Positions 7,775 through 18,601 of a stretch of 64,000 nt of DNA are shown one piece after another; position 1 is the first letter of the stretch; each line of letters begins with the position of its first letter. The notes beneath the pieces were generated by a model. The model had not been told where the DNA came from, made no database searches, and was given only the letters and a program-made list of their open reading frames with translations. The translations under genes were made by a program, and so were the position numbers. Location of the stretch: positions 1-64,000 of the forward strand of contig NZ_SLZN01000011.1 in NCBI RefSeq assembly GCF_004346035.1, read 5' to 3'. This DNA comes from Acidomonas methanolica (lineage in GTDB: Bacteria > Pseudomonadota > Alphaproteobacteria > Acetobacterales > Acetobacteraceae).

Positions 7775-9174
7775 GAAGTCCTCCGGCTCCGTGCCGCACG
7801 CCCTCCCGGCACGCGCGGTCCCGGTGTTCCGGGGCGTCCCACCCGCCCGCGCTGCTTGCGAATCAGTCCCTGATACCGATGCGCGACCAGATGGGACTGG
7901 ACCTGCGTCATGGTGTCGATGGTCACGGAGACGATGATGATGAGACTCGTGCCGCCGAAATAGAACGGCACGTTGTAATGCGAGATCAGGATCTGCGGCA
8001 GAAGACAGACCGCGACCAGATAGAGCGCGCCAATCGTCGTCAAACGCGACAGAATCCGGTCGAAATAGGTGGCCGTGGCCACGCCCGGACGGATGCCCGG
8101 GATGAACCCCCCCTGCTTGCGCAGATTCTCCGCCGTCTCCTCGGGATTGAAAGTCACCGCCGCGTAGAAATAGGAGAAGAAGAGGATCATCGCCGCATAG
8201 AAGGCCATGTAGAGCGGTTGCCCCTGCCCCAGCTCCTGCCCGAGCACGGAAAGCCAGCCCGGCATGTTCCTGCCATTCATGAAGCCGGCGATCGTCACGG
8301 GGATCAGGAGCACCGACGACGCGAAGATCGGCGGGATCACGCCGGCCGTGTTCACCTTCAGCGGCATATAGGTCGAGTCGCCGCCATAGATGCGGTTACC
8401 GACCTGGCGCTTGGGATACTGGACCATCACCCGGCGCTGCGCCTGCTCCATGAAGACGATGAAGGCGATGGTCAGCGCGGCCAGCACAAGGAACACCAGC
8501 ACGAAGAAAGGTGAAAGCGCGCCCGTATAGCCGAGCTGGAACAGGCTGGCCAAAGCGTTCGGCAGGTTGGCCACGATGCCGGAGAAGATGATGAGCGAAA
8601 TCCCGTTCCCCACGCCGCGCGCCGTGATCTGTTCGCCCAGCCACATCAGGAACATCGTGCCGCCCACCAGCGTGATGACGCAGGAGGTGATGAAGAATCC
8701 GCCCGGATCGATCACCGCGCGCGCGCCATGACTGGTTATGTTCTCAAGCCCGATGGCGATCCCATAGGCCTGGAAGAGGGCGATCAGCACCGTGAGGTAG
8801 CGCGTGTACTGGTTGAGTTTCTTGCGCCCCTGCTCCCCTTCCTTCTTGAGCGCCTCCAGCGAGGGAAGCGCGGTGGAGAGAAGCTGGACGATGATGGAGG
8901 CGCTGATATAGGGCATGATGTTCAGGGCGAACACCGTCATACGCCCGAGCGCGCCGCCGGTGAACATGTCGAACATGCCCAGAATGCCGCCCTGATGCTG
9001 GGCCAGCAACTGCCCCATCACCGTCGCATCCACGCCCGGCACGGGAATATACGTGCCGAGGCGGTAAATGATGAGCGCGCCGAGAGTGAACCAGATGCGC
9101 TTCTTCAGCTCCGTCGCCTTGGCGAAGGAACTCATATTGAGATTGGCGGCAAGCTGCTCCGCTGACGAGGCCAT
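7771..9174 (-). CDS. secY: Preprotein translocase subunit SecY
   Basis: SecY is the protein-conducting channel of the Sec translocon in the inner membrane. The 467-residue sequence has ten hydrophobic segments. It contains the family signatures [17 protein letters not shown] near the N-terminus, [23 protein letters not shown], and the [12 protein letters not shown] loop; the C-terminal tail is basic. ATG 9174 gives [13 protein letters not shown]. The gene lies 198 nt from rplO, unusually far for this operon, and a strong terminator lies in that gap. Confidence 0.97.
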   Translation of the reverse strand: MASSAEQLAANLNMSSFAKATELKKRIWFTLGALIIYRLGTYIPVPGVDATVMGQLLAQHQGGILGMFDMFTGGALGRMTVFALNIMPYISASIIVQLLSTALPSLEALKKEGEQGRKKLNQYTRYLTVLIALFQAYGIAIGLENITSHGARAVIDPGGFFITSCVITLVGGTMFLMWLGEQITARGVGNGISLIIFSGIVANLPNALASLFQLGYTGALSPFFVLVFLVLAALTIAFIVFMEQAQRRVMVQYPKRQVGNRIYGGDSTYMPLKVNTAGVIPPIFASSVLLIPVTIAGFMNGRNMPGWLSVLGQELGQGQPLYMAFYAAMILFFSYFYAAVTFNPEETAENLRKQGGFIPGIRPGVATATYFDRILSRLTTIGALYLVAVCLLPQILISHYNVPFYFGGTSLIIIVSVTIDTMTQVQSHLVAHRYQGLIRKQRGRVGRPGTPGPRVPGGRAARSRRTS

Positions 9175-9313
9175 CCACCTTTACCCTAATCTTGTGGTTA
9201 GTCGGCCCCGGAGCAACGCCCCGAACCCCGCGCGGAGACGGATGACCGCCTCCCTGAATCCCTGTTTAATGCAAGGAACGAGCGAAGTCAGGATGAACTC
9301 TTCCGGAGCAGAC

Positions 9314-9347
9314 AAAAAAACAGCGTCTCCGCCAGGCGGTGACGCTG
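9314..9347 (-). terminator. Strong intrinsic terminator between rplO and secY
   Basis: An almost perfect hairpin covers 9321-9347: outer arms CAGCGTC (9321-9327) and GACGCTG (9341-9347), inner arms CCGCC/GGCGG. On the minus strand it is followed directly by seven T (A at 9314-9320 on plus). It lies 25 bases past the rplO stop. Some 140 bases remain between it and secY, but I find no near-consensus promoter there. Confidence 0.88.
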
Positions 9348-9372
9348 CCTTTCCTACTTCGGACGGTCAGGC

Positions 9373-9861
9373 TCACGCCTCGACAGGAGCTTCAGCCTTT
9401 GCCGCCGTCACCTTGACGGAACCGCCGGCCTTCTCGACCGCCGCGACGGCCGCAGCGGACGCACCAGCCACTTCGATCGCGACTTTCCGTGTCAGTTCGC
9501 CGACCGCGAGCAGGCGCACGCCGGCATACTTGCCCGTGCCGACCAGACCGGCCGCGCGCAGAGCCGCCTCATCCACCACCGCATCGGAATTGAGCTTGCC
9601 ATCGACGATGGCCTTCTCGATCCGGGCCAGATTCACCGGCGCGTAGACCTTGCGGAAGATATTCTTGAAGCCGCGCTTCGGCATCCGGCGATACAGCGGA
9701 AGCTGACCGCCCTCGAAGCCGTTGAGGGACACGCCCTCACGCGCCTTCTGACCCTTCACGCCCTTGCCGGACGTCTTGCCCTTGCCGGAGCCGATGCCGC
9801 GCCCGAGACGCTTCTTGCGATAGCGCGACCCTTCATTGTCGCGCAGTTCGTTAAGCTTCAT
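9373..9861 (-). CDS. rplO: 50S ribosomal protein L15
   Basis: L15 (162 residues) binds 23S rRNA early in assembly. The N-terminal [22 protein letters not shown] and the Gly/Lys-rich [18 protein letters not shown] are diagnostic; [18 protein letters not shown] follows. The C-terminus carries an Ala-rich extension ending [14 protein letters not shown] 9861 lies one base after the rpmD stop. Confidence 0.97.
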   Translation of the reverse strand: MKLNELRDNEGSRYRKKRLGRGIGSGKGKTSGKGVKGQKAREGVSLNGFEGGQLPLYRRMPKRGFKNIFRKVYAPVNLARIEKAIVDGKLNSDAVVDEAALRAAGLVGTGKYAGVRLLAVGELTRKVAIEVAGASAAAVAAVEKAGGSVKVTAAKAEAPVEA

Positions 9862-9862
9862 C

Positions 9863-10051
9863 TCACTCCTCCACCCGAATGAGGTGGGCCACCTTACGGA
9901 TCATGCCGCGCACCGAAGGGGTATCCTCCAGCTCGCGCACGCTGCCGATGCCGCGCAGGCCAAGACCCGTCAGCGTCTGCTGCTGATCCGCCTCGCGTCC
10001 GATCGTCGAACCGGTCTGCCTCACGCGGACCGTCTTCTTCACGTCAGCCAT
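9863..10051 (-). CDS. rpmD: 50S ribosomal protein L30
   Basis: L30 has 62 residues, starting [20 protein letters not shown]. The conserved [12 protein letters not shown] and V-R-G-M-I-x-K-V-x-H-L-I pattern ([17 protein letters not shown]) confirm it. ATG 10051 overlaps the rpsE C-terminus by 8 nt, so translation is likely coupled. Confidence 0.96.
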   Translation of the reverse strand: MADVKKTVRVRQTGSTIGREADQQQTLTGLGLRGIGSVRELEDTPSVRGMIRKVAHLIRVEE

Positions 10052-10622
10052 TGACGACCTCCGCCTGCTCTTCGGCATGCTCACGCTTGCCGAAAATTTC
10101 GGACGGCTTCTTGCCGCGGCGAGCGGCAACAGACCGGGGGCTGCTGCAACGCTCGAGCGCGGCGAAAGTCGCCTTGACCATGTTGTGCGGGTTCCGGGTG
10201 CCCAGCGACTTCGCGACGACATCGCTGACGCCCAGGGACTCGAACACCGCGCGCATCGGACCGCCGGCGATGATGCCCGTGCCGGCATCCGCCGCGCGAA
10301 CCACCACCTTGCCCGCGCCGAAATGACCGAACGTGTCGTGATGAAGGGTGCGGCCCTCCTTCATCGGCACGCGGATCATCGTGCGCTTGGCGCGCTCCGT
10401 CGCCTTGCGGATCGCTTCCGGCACCTCGCGGGCCTTACCCGCGCCGTACCCCACGCGCCCCTTCTGATCGCCGACGACGACCAGAGCGGCGAAAGCGAAC
10501 CGACGGCCGCCCTTCACCACCTTCGCGACGCGGTTGATCGTCACCAGCTTATCGACCAGATCGTCCTGCTCGCGCTCACGCTCGCGACCACCACGGCCGC
10601 CTTCTCTTGGCTCTCGTGCCAT
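10044..10622 (-). CDS. rpsE: 30S ribosomal protein S5
   Basis: S5 (192 residues) guards decoding fidelity at the mRNA entry channel. The start [19 protein letters not shown] at ATG 10622 gives the usual charged N-terminal extension. [19 protein letters not shown], the [15 protein letters not shown] loop and [23 protein letters not shown] are intact. It follows rplR by 13 nt and overlaps rpmD. Confidence 0.97.
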   Translation of the reverse strand: MAREPREGGRGGREREREQDDLVDKLVTINRVAKVVKGGRRFAFAALVVVGDQKGRVGYGAGKAREVPEAIRKATERAKRTMIRVPMKEGRTLHHDTFGHFGAGKVVVRAADAGTGIIAGGPMRAVFESLGVSDVVAKSLGTRNPHNMVKATFAALERCSSPRSVAARRGKKPSEIFGKREHAEEQAEVVNG

Positions 10623-10635
10623 GTGTGATCTCTCC

Positions 10636-10998
10636 TTAGAACGAGAGTCCGCCCTCGCGGGCAGCCTCCGCCAGTGCCTTGACCCGGCCGTGATACAGAT
10701 AGGCGCCGCGGTCGAACACGACCTTTCCGACGCCAGCGGCAAGAGCGCGCTCGGCGATCAGCTTGCCGACCGCCTGAGCCGCCTCGATGTTCGCGCCCGT
10801 CTTGCCGCTCTCGCGCAACGTCTTCTCCATGGTGGAGGCGCTGGCGAGCGTCCGGCCGGCGGCATCGTCGATCACCTGGGCGTAGATGTTCTTGCCAGAG
10901 CGGAAGACCGACAAACGCGGCCGGCCACCGCTCTTGCGGCGAAGCTGGTAGCGCAGCCGCTGGCGGCGGCGCTCCTGCAAACCCTGCTGCGTAGCCAT
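10636..10998 (-). CDS. rplR: 50S ribosomal protein L18
   Basis: L18 (120 residues) carries 5S rRNA into the central protuberance. [20 protein letters not shown] and the C-terminal [26 protein letters not shown] are diagnostic. ATG 10998 overlaps the last base of the rplF stop. Confidence 0.97.
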   Translation of the reverse strand: MATQQGLQERRRQRLRYQLRRKSGGRPRLSVFRSGKNIYAQVIDDAAGRTLASASTMEKTLRESGKTGANIEAAQAVGKLIAERALAAGVGKVVFDRGAYLYHGRVKALAEAAREGGLSF

Positions 10999-11534
10999 TA
11001 CTTCTTCTTGCCTTCCTTGCGACGGAGAACTTCAGTCTCATAGCGAACACCCTTGCCCTTATAGGGTTCGGGCTTCCGGAAATTCCGGATGTCCAACGCC
11101 ACCTGACCGACGCGCTGCTTGTCGTTGCCTTCGACCGTGATCGCAGTCGGACGCGGCGTGGTGATCTTCACGTCCGCCGGGATCGGATAGACGACGTCAT
11201 GCGAGAAACCGAGATTCATCACCAGGTTGGAGCCCTGGACCGAGGCGCGGAAACCCGTGCCCTGAATTTCGAGCGTCCTGGAGAAGCCGTCGGACACGCC
11301 CTTGACCATGTTGGCCACCAGCGCGCGCGTGGTGCCCCACATCGCCCAGCTTTCGCGGGTCCGGCTGCCGACAGGCGCGATCGCGACCTTGCCGTCCTCG
11401 ACCTTCGCCTCGACGGCGCGCGAAAGCGGCACGGAGAGCGAGCCGCGCTTGCCTTTGGCGGTCAGCGCGCCATTGACGATGGTAATCTCGACACCCGCGG
11501 GAATCGCGACGGGGTATTTGCCGATACGTGACAT
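10998..11534 (-). CDS. rplF: 50S ribosomal protein L6
   Basis: L6 (178 residues) starts [17 protein letters not shown] at ATG 11534. The second domain carries the [24 protein letters not shown] signature that contacts the sarcin-ricin region. A longer open frame upstream overlaps rpsH and is rejected. The gene follows rpsH by 10 nt. Confidence 0.97.
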   Translation of the reverse strand: MSRIGKYPVAIPAGVEITIVNGALTAKGKRGSLSVPLSRAVEAKVEDGKVAIAPVGSRTRESWAMWGTTRALVANMVKGVSDGFSRTLEIQGTGFRASVQGSNLVMNLGFSHDVVYPIPADVKITTPRPTAITVEGNDKQRVGQVALDIRNFRKPEPYKGKGVRYETEVLRRKEGKKK

Positions 11535-11544
11535 GAGCGTCTCC

Positions 11545-11943
11545 TCAGAACACGCGGCAGAGGACTTCGCCGCCAACATTGGCGGCGCGGGCCTCGATGT
11601 CCGACAGGACACCACGCGGGGTGGAGAGGATGGACACGCCGAGACCGGCATAGACCCGCGGCAGTTCCTTGATCTTGGAATAGACGCGGCGGCCCGGCTT
11701 GGAGACGCGATGGATCTCCTTGATCACCGGCTGGCCTTCGGCATATTTCAGCTCGATACGGATCTGCGAGATGCCCTTGCGGACTTCCTCGGTCGAATAT
11801 CCACGGATATAGCCCTCGCGGCGCAGCGCCTCGAGGACGTTGATGCGCAGCTTCGAGGCTGGCGCGACGCAAGCCGCATGACGCGCGCGCTGCGCGTTGC
11901 GGATGCGGGTGAGCATATCACCCAACGGATCGGAAAGAGACAT
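11545..11943 (-). CDS. rpsH: 30S ribosomal protein S8
   Basis: S8 (132 residues) binds the 16S rRNA central domain and, in enterobacteria, represses the spc operon. The N-terminal [20 protein letters not shown] and the C-terminal [33 protein letters not shown] are complete. It follows rpsN by 12 nt. Confidence 0.97.
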   Translation of the reverse strand: MSLSDPLGDMLTRIRNAQRARHAACVAPASKLRINVLEALRREGYIRGYSTEEVRKGISQIRIELKYAEGQPVIKEIHRVSKPGRRVYSKIKELPRVYAGLGVSILSTPRGVLSDIEARAANVGGEVLCRVF

Positions 11944-11955
11944 CAGAAAACCGCC

Positions 11956-12261
11956 TTACCAGCTCGACTTGACCATACCGGGAATCTGGCCCGCGGAGGC
12001 CAGGTCGCGCAGCGCCACGCGGCACAGCTCGAACTTCCGATAGTTGGCGCGCGGCCGGCCCGTCAGCTTGCAACGCAGGCGAACGCGCACGGCGGAGCCG
12101 TTGCGGGGCAGTTCGGCCAGCTTGAGGGACGCCTCGAAGCGCTCCTCGACCGGACGGTTGCGATCCTTGATGATGTCCTTCAACGCGGTCCGCTTCGCCT
12201 TGTCGCGCTGCGCCATGTAGGCGCGCTTGGCGTTGCGGTTCACGGCGGAGACTTTTGCCAT
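11956..12261 (-). CDS. rpsN: 30S ribosomal protein S14 (zinc-free form)
   Basis: S14 has 101 residues, starting [24 protein letters not shown] at ATG 12261. It is the longer form without the C-x2-C zinc ribbon; the C-terminal [26 protein letters not shown] block is standard. It is separated from rplE by 151 nt that contain a likely promoter at 12320-12348. Confidence 0.97.
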   Translation of the reverse strand: MAKVSAVNRNAKRAYMAQRDKAKRTALKDIIKDRNRPVEERFEASLKLAELPRNGSAVRVRLRCKLTGRPRANYRKFELCRVALRDLASAGQIPGMVKSSW

Positions 12262-12319
12262 GTGACTTTCTCCCGGAACCTGTCGGGCCAATCCCGACGG
12301 TTTTCCAAAACAGCGTGTC

Positions 12320-12348
12320 TATATAGGGAGGCGGCTCCCGCTTGGAAA
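12320..12348 (-). promoter_or_regulatory. Candidate promoter upstream of rpsN
   Basis: On the minus strand TTTCCA (12343-12348) and TATATA (12320-12325) are 17 bases apart. The -10 box is good and the -35 box matches 4 of 6. It would give a transcript starting about 50 bases before rpsN, allowing separate expression of rpsN onward. The rest of the 151-nt gap shows no convincing terminator. Confidence 0.5.
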
Positions 12349-12412
12349 GCGAAAAACCCGCCCCGCCTCCTTTTTCAAAGGCTCCCGAACGAACGGGGCC
12401 CGTCGCGCCGGC

Positions 12413-12976
12413 TTACGCCTGGAACGGCAGGTCGAACGCCTTCAACAGAGCCTTGGCCTCGGCATCGGTCTTCGCGCTCGTCACGAAGATGATGTCCATG
12501 CCGCGCACCGCATCGATCTTGTCATAGTCGATTTCGGGGAAGACGATCTGCTCCTTGATGCCCATGGCGAAATTGCCGCGGCCATCAAAGCCCTTGTTGC
12601 CCGGCAGGCCACGGAAATCGCGAATGCGCGGCATCGCGATCGTGACCAGCCGGTCAAGGAATTCATACATGCGGGCCCGGCGCAGCGTGACCTTGCAGCC
12701 GATCGGCAGACCCTCGCGGATCTTGAAGCCGGCGATCGCCTTCCGGGCCAGCGTCTTGACCGGCTTCTGGCCGGAAATCGCCGCCATCTCGGCCACGGCC
12801 GCGTCCAGTTTCTTCTGATCGCCCGCCGCCTCGCCGACACCCATGTTCAGCACGATCTTCTCGAGCTTGGGCACCTGCATCGGATTCTTGTAGTTGAACT
12901 GCTCGCGGAGCTGGGCGCGCAGGACGTCGTTGTAACGCTGCTGCAGGCGCGGCAAAACGCGTGTGGATTCGCTCAT
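12413..12976 (-). CDS. rplE: 50S ribosomal protein L5
   Basis: L5 (187 residues) binds 5S rRNA and contacts P-site tRNA. The [21 protein letters not shown] and [22 protein letters not shown] segments are diagnostic. Near the C-terminus, [21 protein letters not shown] is intact. ATG 12976 lies 11 nt past rplX. Confidence 0.97.
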   Translation of the reverse strand: MSESTRVLPRLQQRYNDVLRAQLREQFNYKNPMQVPKLEKIVLNMGVGEAAGDQKKLDAAVAEMAAISGQKPVKTLARKAIAGFKIREGLPIGCKVTLRRARMYEFLDRLVTIAMPRIRDFRGLPGNKGFDGRGNFAMGIKEQIVFPEIDYDKIDAVRGMDIIFVTSAKTDAEAKALLKAFDLPFQA

Positions 12977-12987
12977 CGTCGCCTCCC

Positions 12988-13308
12988 TCAGCCTTCGATG
13001 ACTTCGCCGGTCGCCTTGGCGACGCGGACCTTGCGGCCATCCGCGAGCACGCGGAAACCGACGCGCGTCGGCTTGCCGCTCTTCGGATCGACCAGTTTCA
13101 GATTCGAGAGATGCACGGGCATCTCCTTCGCGACGATTCCGCCGTCCTGATTCACGCGGTTCGGCTTGGTGTGGCGCTTGGCCACGGCCACGCCGCGCAC
13201 CACGGCCTTCTCGGCCTGCGGTAGCACGGCGAGCACCTCGCCCCGCGTGCCACGCGCGGAACCGGAGAGAACCAGAACCAGATCGCCCTTCTTGATACGC
13301 GCGGCCAT
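12988..13308 (-). CDS. rplX: 50S ribosomal protein L24
   Basis: L24 (106 residues) initiates large-subunit assembly. The KOW-type N-terminus [30 protein letters not shown] and the VAKRHTKPN loop identify it. ATG 13308 overlaps the rplN stop by one base. Confidence 0.97.
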   Translation of the reverse strand: MAARIKKGDLVLVLSGSARGTRGEVLAVLPQAEKAVVRGVAVAKRHTKPNRVNQDGGIVAKEMPVHLSNLKLVDPKSGKPTRVGFRVLADGRKVRVAKATGEVIEG

Positions 13309-13676
13309 TACAGCACCTCCGGCGCCAGAGAGATGATCTTCATGAACTTGCGCGCACGCAGTTCACGAACGACCGGGCCGAAGATGCGCGTGCCGATCGG
13401 CTCCTGCTGCTTGTTGATCAGCACGGCCGCGTTGCGGTCGAAACGGATCGCGGAGCCGTCCGGACGGCGCACCGGATAGGAGGTGCGGACGATGACGGCC
13501 TGATGCACGTCGCCCTTCTTCACCTTGCCGCGGGGGATCGCTTCCTTGACGGACACGACGATCACGTCGCCGACCGAGGCGGTCTTCCGCTTGGAGCCGC
13601 CCAGCACCTTGATGCACTGCACCTGACGCGCGCCGGAATTATCCGCGACGTCGAGGTTGGTCTCGGGATGGATCAT
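13308..13676 (-). CDS. rplN: 50S ribosomal protein L14
   Basis: L14 (122 residues) lies at the subunit interface. [27 protein letters not shown] and the C-terminal [24 protein letters not shown] are typical. It heads the spc cluster, 14 nt after rpsQ, with no promoter visible, so S10 and spc clusters appear co-transcribed. Confidence 0.97.
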   Translation of the reverse strand: MIHPETNLDVADNSGARQVQCIKVLGGSKRKTASVGDVIVVSVKEAIPRGKVKKGDVHQAVIVRTSYPVRRPDGSAIRFDRNAAVLINKQQEPIGTRIFGPVVRELRARKFMKIISLAPEVL

Positions 13677-13690
13677 TCCTCAGTCCCCCT

Positions 13691-13969
13691 TCACGCGCTC
13701 GCCTGTTCGGCGACAGCGGCGGCGCCCAGCGGGGCTCCGTTGCGCGTGATCACCGTCCAGGTCTTGCGCTTGGAGATCGGCATGCATTCTTCGATGCGCA
13801 CCGTATCCCCGATCTTGCACTCGTTCAGCTCGTCATGCGCCGCGTATTTCTTCGAACGGCGGATGAACTTCTTGTAGAGCGGATGCATGACGCGACGATC
13901 GACAAGGACGGTCACCGTCTTGTCCATCTTGTCACTCGTCACCCGCCCTGTCAGGACGCGCTTCGGCAT
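13691..13969 (-). CDS. rpsQ: 30S ribosomal protein S17
   Basis: S17 has 92 residues. [21 protein letters not shown] begins at ATG 13969; a long upstream frame covering rpmC is rejected. The OB-fold core [19 protein letters not shown] and [21 protein letters not shown] are standard. The tail after [10 protein letters not shown] is Ala-rich, as common in alphaproteobacteria. Confidence 0.97.
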   Translation of the reverse strand: MPKRVLTGRVTSDKMDKTVTVLVDRRVMHPLYKKFIRRSKKYAAHDELNECKIGDTVRIEECMPISKRKTWTVITRNGAPLGAAAVAEQASA

Positions 13970-13982
13970 CGTCCGTGTCTCC

Positions 13983-14216
13983 TCAGGACTTCGCGGCGGA
14001 CGTTTTTGCGCCCGCACTATTCTTGGATTGGTGCGCCACCGTCTTGATCCGGGCAATGGCGCGGCGCAGGAGACGCACGCGCCCCTGGCCTTCGGACTGG
14101 CCCGTCGCGGCCTGAAAGCGCAGATTGAACTGCTCGCGCTTGAGATCCTCAAGCAGCGTCTTCAGTTCGTCCGCACTCTTGGCGCGCAGATCGGCAACCT
14201 TGTAAACGTCGGCCAT
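13983..14216 (-). CDS. rpmC: 50S ribosomal protein L29
   Basis: L29 (77 residues) lies next to the exit tunnel and docks trigger factor and SRP with L23. [22 protein letters not shown] and [13 protein letters not shown]-x-E identify the two-helix hairpin. A Ser/Ala/Lys tail extends it by about ten residues. ATG 14216 lies one base past rplP. Confidence 0.95.
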   Translation of the reverse strand: MADVYKVADLRAKSADELKTLLEDLKREQFNLRFQAATGQSEGQGRVRLLRRAIARIKTVAHQSKNSAGAKTSAAKS

Positions 14217-14217
14217 C

Positions 14218-14634
14218 TCACGCCTCCCCGATACGGGTGATGAACTTCGTCTTGATCGGCAGCTTCGCCGCGCCGAGGGCCAGCGCTTCACGCGCGACCT
14301 CGGGGGGCACGCCCTCGATCTCGAAGAGGATGCGGCCGGGCTTGACGCGCGCCACCCAGTATTCGGGCGATCCCTTGCCGGACCCCATGCGGACTTCGGC
14401 AGGTTTCGTCGAAACCGGCAGATCCGGGAAAATCCGGATCCAGACGCGGCCCGCGCGCTTCATCGCACGCGTGATCGCGCGCCGCGAGGCCTCGATCTGA
14501 CGCGCGGTGACACGCTCGGGCTCAAGCGCCTTCAGGCCGAACGCGCCGAAGTTCAGCGTCGTCCCGCCCTTGGCCAACCCATGGATGCGGCCCTTGTGAG
14601 CCTTGCGAAACTTCGTCCGCTTCGGGGAAAGCAT
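14218..14634 (-). CDS. rplP: 50S ribosomal protein L16
   Basis: L16 (138 residues) positions A-site t[22 protein letters not shown] at ATG 14634 and the [22 protein letters not shown] core are invariant features. A start six codons upstream exists but is not conserved. The gene lies 58 nt past rpsC. Confidence 0.97.
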   Translation of the reverse strand: MLSPKRTKFRKAHKGRIHGLAKGGTTLNFGAFGLKALEPERVTARQIEASRRAITRAMKRAGRVWIRIFPDLPVSTKPAEVRMGSGKGSPEYWVARVKPGRILFEIEGVPPEVAREALALGAAKLPIKTKFITRIGEA

Positions 14635-14692
14635 GGTCTCTATCCTCACGCGCCTCGCGGCGCTTCATCTTTCAAATCAGCGCCGGGGCAAA

Positions 14693-15370
14693 TCAGCGCT
14701 GCGGCGCCTGCTCGGCGGCACGACGGTCTTGGGCCAACGGATCATGAGCGAGAATCTCGCCCTTGAAGATCCAGACCTTGACGCCACACGTGCCATACGT
14801 CGTTTTGGCGGTCGCTGTACCGTAATCGATGTCCGCGCGCAACGTGTGCAGCGGCACCCGGCCCTCGCGATACCACTCGACGCGCGCGATCTCCGCGCCG
14901 CCCAGACGGCCGGAGCAGTTGATCCGGATGCCCTGCGCGCCAAGACGCATCGCGGACTGCACCGCGCGCTTCATGGCGCGACGGAACGCAACGCGACGCT
15001 CGAGCTGCTGCGCGATGCTCTCCGCCACCAGCGTGGCGTCGATCTCGGGCTTGCGGATCTCGACGATGTTCAGCGCCACGTCGGCCTTCGCCATACGGCT
15101 CAGATCCTTACGCAGCGCGTCGATGTCCTGGCCTTTCTTGCCGATGACGACGCCTGGACGCGCCGCGTAGATCGTCACGCGCGGCTTCTTCGCCGGGCGC
15201 TCGATCACGACGCGGGACACGCCCGCTCCGGCCAGCTTGCGACGCAGATAGGCGCGCAGTTTCAGGTCCTCGTGCAGCAGGTTCGAATAATCGTTGCCCG
15301 CGAACCAGCGGCTGTCCCAGGTGCGGTTGACGCCGAGCCGAAGCCCGATCGGATTGACTTTATGTCCCAT
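14693..15370 (-). CDS. rpsC: 30S ribosomal protein S3
   Basis: S3 (225 residues) forms the mRNA entry site. [22 protein letters not shown], the KH domain with [11 protein letters not shown], and the C-terminal [13 protein letters not shown]-like segment ([34 protein letters not shown]) are visible. ATG 15370 lies 2 nt past rplV. Confidence 0.97.
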   Translation of the reverse strand: MGHKVNPIGLRLGVNRTWDSRWFAGNDYSNLLHEDLKLRAYLRRKLAGAGVSRVVIERPAKKPRVTIYAARPGVVIGKKGQDIDALRKDLSRMAKADVALNIVEIRKPEIDATLVAESIAQQLERRVAFRRAMKRAVQSAMRLGAQGIRINCSGRLGGAEIARVEWYREGRVPLHTLRADIDYGTATAKTTYGTCGVKVWIFKGEILAHDPLAQDRRAAEQAPQR

Positions 15371-15372
15371 AA

Positions 15373-15798
15373 TCAGGCTGCCTTCTGCTCTGCGTCCGCG
15401 CGGCCCTTCGGCGCGGGGCCCTCGTCCGCCGCACGCTCGGCCACGACGATCTTCAGATGGCTGAAGAACTTCTCGATGCGCGAGGAACGGCCGCGGCCAC
15501 GGGCGTGGAAACGCTTCATGACGATCGATTTGCCGACTTCGGCCGTCTTGACGACGAGCTGGTCGACATCGAGCTGATGGTTGTTCTCGGCATTGGCCAC
15601 GGCGCTTTCCAGGGTCTTGCGAACCTGCTGCGCAATGCGGCGACGCGAAAAGGTCAGCGCGGCGATCGCCTTATCGGCGGGCTGGTTGCGGATCATCGCG
15701 GCAACGACGTTCAGCTTGCGGGGGCTGACGCGGAGATTGCGGGCGATCGCCTGCGCCTCGGTGTCCGCAAGCGTGCGGATATGCTTCGGCTTGCTCAT
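15373..15798 (-). CDS. rplV: 50S ribosomal protein L22
   Basis: L22 (141 residues) lines the exit tunnel constriction. The [27 protein letters not shown] region and the C-terminal R-G-R-G-R pattern ([27 protein letters not shown]) are diagnostic. There is a charged N-terminal extension and an Ala/Lys tail. It lies 2 nt past rpsS. Confidence 0.96.
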   Translation of the reverse strand: MSKPKHIRTLADTEAQAIARNLRVSPRKLNVVAAMIRNQPADKAIAALTFSRRRIAQQVRKTLESAVANAENNHQLDVDQLVVKTAEVGKSIVMKRFHARGRGRSSRIEKFFSHLKIVVAERAADEGPAPKGRADAEQKAA

Positions 15799-15800
15799 GA

Positions 15801-16079
15801 TCAGCCTCGCTTCGACTTCTTGTCGGCGCCGTGACCATGGAAGGTGCGCGTCGGCGAGAATTCGCCGAACTTGTGACCCACCATGTTCTCCGTCACCTGC
15901 ACCGGCAGGAACTTGTGACCGTTATAGACGCCGAACGTCAGCCCGACGAACTGCGGCAGGATCGTGGAACGACGCGACCAGATCTTGATCACCTCGTTAC
16001 GCCCCGAGGCGCGCACGGCCTCGGCCTTGCCGAACAGATACCCGTCGACGAACGGGCCCTTCCAGACGGAACGTGCCAT
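15801..16079 (-). CDS. rpsS: 30S ribosomal protein S19
   Basis: S19 (92 residues) with the N-terminus [16 protein letters not shown] and the conserved [28 protein letters not shown]-terminal [19 protein letters not shown] completes it. It forms a head complex with S13. Confidence 0.97.
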   Translation of the reverse strand: MARSVWKGPFVDGYLFGKAEAVRASGRNEVIKIWSRRSTILPQFVGLTFGVYNGHKFLPVQVTENMVGHKFGEFSPTRTFHGHGADKKSKRG

Positions 16080-16094
16080 CTTCTTTGCCCCCTC

Positions 16095-16925
16095 TTACTT
16101 GCCGCTCTTGCGGCGACGGATGATCAGGCTGTCCGTCTTCTTGTTGACGCGGGTCTTGTAGCCCTTGGTCGGGACGCCCCACGGCGTGACCGGGTGACGG
16201 CCACCCGAGGTGCGGCCCTCGCCGCCGCCATGCGGATGATCGACCGGGTTCATGACGACACCGCGGTTATGCGGACGGCGACCCATCCAGCGCTTGCGCC
16301 CGGCCTTGCCGAAATGCTGGTTCATGTTGTCGGGGTTCGAGACCGCGCCGACCGTCGCCATGCATTCGCCACGCACGAGGCGAAGCTCGCCGGATTGCAG
16401 CTTGATCTGCGCGTAGCCCGCATCCTTGCCGACGAGCTGGGCATAGGTGCCCGCCGAACGCGCCAGCTTCCCGCCCGCGCCCTGCTTCAGCTCGATGTTG
16501 TGGATGATCGTGCCGACCGGCATGTTGCCCATCGGCATCGCGTTGCCCGGCTTCACGTCGGCGCGCTCGCCCGCAATGACGCGGTCACCGGCCTGGAGAC
16601 GCTGCGGCGCCAGAATATAGGCCAGCTCGCCGTCATCATATTTGATGAGCGCGATGAACGCCGTGCGGTTCGGGTCATATTCCAGACGCTCGACCGTGGC
16701 GCCGACATCGAACTTGCGGCGCTTGAAATCGACGTAGCGATAGGATTGCTTGTGCCCGCCGCCACGGAAACGAGACGTCGTACGGCCGTGATTGTTCCGG
16801 CCGCCCGTCTTGTTCTTGCCTTCCGTCAGCGCCTTGACCGGCTTGCCCTTGTGGAGCTCGCTCCGGTCGATCAGCACCGTGCCGCGCGTGCTCGGCGTCG
16901 TGGGATTAAAGTGCTTGAGTGCCAT
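16095..16925 (-). CDS. rplB: 50S ribosomal protein L2
   Basis: L2 (276 residues) is needed for subunit joining and the peptidyl transferase centre. The N-terminal [19 protein letters not shown] and [20 protein letters not shown] are standard. The C-terminal [29 protein letters not shown] contains the catalytically important His. ATG 16925 lies 17 nt past rplW. Confidence 0.98.
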   Translation of the reverse strand: MALKHFNPTTPSTRGTVLIDRSELHKGKPVKALTEGKNKTGGRNNHGRTTSRFRGGGHKQSYRYVDFKRRKFDVGATVERLEYDPNRTAFIALIKYDDGELAYILAPQRLQAGDRVIAGERADVKPGNAMPMGNMPVGTIIHNIELKQGAGGKLARSAGTYAQLVGKDAGYAQIKLQSGELRLVRGECMATVGAVSNPDNMNQHFGKAGRKRWMGRRPHNRGVVMNPVDHPHGGGEGRTSGGRHPVTPWGVPTKGYKTRVNKKTDSLIIRRRKSGK

Positions 16926-16942
16926 TGTATTCCGATCCCGCG

Positions 16943-17284
16943 TCAGGCCAGCTTGGCGGTGAGGTCGATGGACTGACCTTCGGCAAGCTGGACATACGCC
17001 TTCTTCACGTCAGAGCGGCGACCGCGGCGGCCCTTGACCACCTTGTTCTTGCCCTTCTGAACCAGCGTGTTCACGGCCTTGACCTTGACGCCGAACAGCG
17101 TCTCGACCGCAACCTTGATCTCGGGCTTGGCCGCGTCGATCGCGACCTTGAAGACCACCTGGTTGCGCTCGGAGAGCAGCGTCGCCTTCTCCGTGATCAC
17201 CGGCGCGCGGAGGATGTCGAACATCTCCTCGCGCGACATGCGCTCCGCCTTGACGCGGCGCGCGAGCACGTTTTCCGTCGTCAT
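16943..17284 (-). CDS. rplW: 50S ribosomal protein L23
   Basis: L23 (113 residues) at the tunnel exit docks trigger factor and SRP. The core [23 protein letters not shown] and [20 protein letters not shown] is conserved; a 15-residue N-terminal extension precedes [12 protein letters not shown] 17284 overlaps the rplD stop by 4 nt. A second methionine at residue 16 could be an alternative start. Confidence 0.96.
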   Translation of the reverse strand: MTTENVLARRVKAERMSREEMFDILRAPVITEKATLLSERNQVVFKVAIDAAKPEIKVAVETLFGVKVKAVNTLVQKGKNKVVKGRRGRRSDVKKAYVQLAEGQSIDLTAKLA

Positions 17285-17895
17285 GACAGGCGCTCCTTGA
17301 GGCCTTCGAGGCCCGCGCGCGTCAGCACGAGGACGTCGTGGTTGAGAATGTCGTAGACGTTCGCGCCGATGGTCGGCAGCACGTCGATCTTCGCGATGTT
17401 GCGGACCGCGCGGCCGAACGCCACATCGACCTGCCCGTCCACGATCAGCGCCGAGCTCCAGCCCAGCGCGCGCAGCTTGGCCGCCGCGTCGCGGGTCCTG
17501 GACACGCCCGCCGCCGTCTCGATCACGACCAGCTTGCCGGCCTTCGCCTTCTGGGACAGGGCGGAGATCAGGCCGAGCCTGCGGACCTTTTTGGGCAGGT
17601 CGTAGCCGTGATCGCGCACGACCGGACCGTGAACCACGCCGCCGGTGCGGAACTGCGGCGCGCGGAGCGAGCCCTGGCGCGCCGAACCCGTGCCCTTCTG
17701 CTTGTAAGGCTTCTTGGTCGTGCCCGACACCTGACCCATGCCCTTGACGGCGTGGGTTCCGGCGCGGCGCTTGGCCAGCTGCCAGTGAACGACGCGCGCC
17801 ATGATGTCGGCGCGCGGCTCCACCGCGAAAATCTCCTCGGGTAGCGTCACCGAACCGGCGCTGCCGTTATCGAGGGTCTTGATTTCGTATTCCAT
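17281..17895 (-). CDS. rplD: 50S ribosomal protein L4
   Basis: L4 (204 residues) lines the exit tunnel and, in enterobacteria, attenuates the S10 operon. [23 protein letters not shown], the internal loop [27 protein letters not shown] and the C-terminal [26 protein letters not shown] are visible. ATG 17895 is preferred to the adjacent GTG 17898. Confidence 0.97.
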   Translation of the reverse strand: MEYEIKTLDNGSAGSVTLPEEIFAVEPRADIMARVVHWQLAKRRAGTHAVKGMGQVSGTTKKPYKQKGTGSARQGSLRAPQFRTGGVVHGPVVRDHGYDLPKKVRRLGLISALSQKAKAGKLVVIETAAGVSRTRDAAAKLRALGWSSALIVDGQVDVAFGRAVRNIAKIDVLPTIGANVYDILNHDVLVLTRAGLEGLKERLS

Positions 17896-17907
17896 CACCC
17901 TCAGTCC

Positions 17908-18591
17908 TCAACCGGCGGCCGCCGCGGTCGCCGCCGGATATGGCGCGTCCGCGTGACGGTCCTTCTTGATCGCATCGCGAATCAGCACGAAGCCGTTTTT
18001 CGCGCCCGGAATGGACCCGCGCACCATCACCAGATTCCGCTCGGCATCCACCGCGGCGATTTCCAGATTCAGTGTGGTGATCCGCTCGTCACCCATATGC
18101 CCCGCCATCTTCTTGCCCTTGAAGACCTTGCCGGGGTCCTGTCGCTGGCCGGTCGAACCGTGCGAGCGGTGGGAGATGGACACGCCGTGCGTGGCTTCAA
18201 GGCCGCGGAAGTTCCAGCGCTTCATGACGCCGGCGAAGCCCTTGCCCTTGCTGGTGCCCGTGACATCGACCTTCTGGCCGACGACGAAATGAGCAGCGGA
18301 CAGCTTGGTGCCGGCCTCGAGCAGGGCGTCTTCCGCCACGCGGAATTCCGCGAGATGCTGCTTCGGCTCGACCTTCGCGGCGGCGAAATGGCCACGCATC
18401 GGCTTGGTGACATTCTTCATCTTGGCCTTGCCGATGCCGAGCTGGACGGCCGTGTAGCCGTCGCGCTCCTTTGTGCGCGCATCCACCACCTCGACATCGT
18501 CGAAGTGCAGCACGGTGACGGGCACATGGGTGCCATCGTCCTTGAACAGCCGGGTCATGCCCAGCTTTCTTGCGATCAATCCGGTACGCAT
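17908..18591 (-). CDS. rplC: 50S ribosomal protein L3
   Basis: L3 (227 residues) reaches the peptidyl transferase centre with its extended loop. [20 protein letters not shown] at ATG 18591, [41 protein letters not shown] are diagnostic. The C-terminus carries an alanine-rich tail. It lies 10 nt past rpsJ. Confidence 0.97.
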   Translation of the reverse strand: MRTGLIARKLGMTRLFKDDGTHVPVTVLHFDDVEVVDARTKERDGYTAVQLGIGKAKMKNVTKPMRGHFAAAKVEPKQHLAEFRVAEDALLEAGTKLSAAHFVVGQKVDVTGTSKGKGFAGVMKRWNFRGLEATHGVSISHRSHGSTGQRQDPGKVFKGKKMAGHMGDERITTLNLEIAAVDAERNLVMVRGSIPGAKNGFVLIRDAIKKDRHADAPYPAATAAAAG

Positions 18592-18601
18592 CGTCTGGAC
18601 C

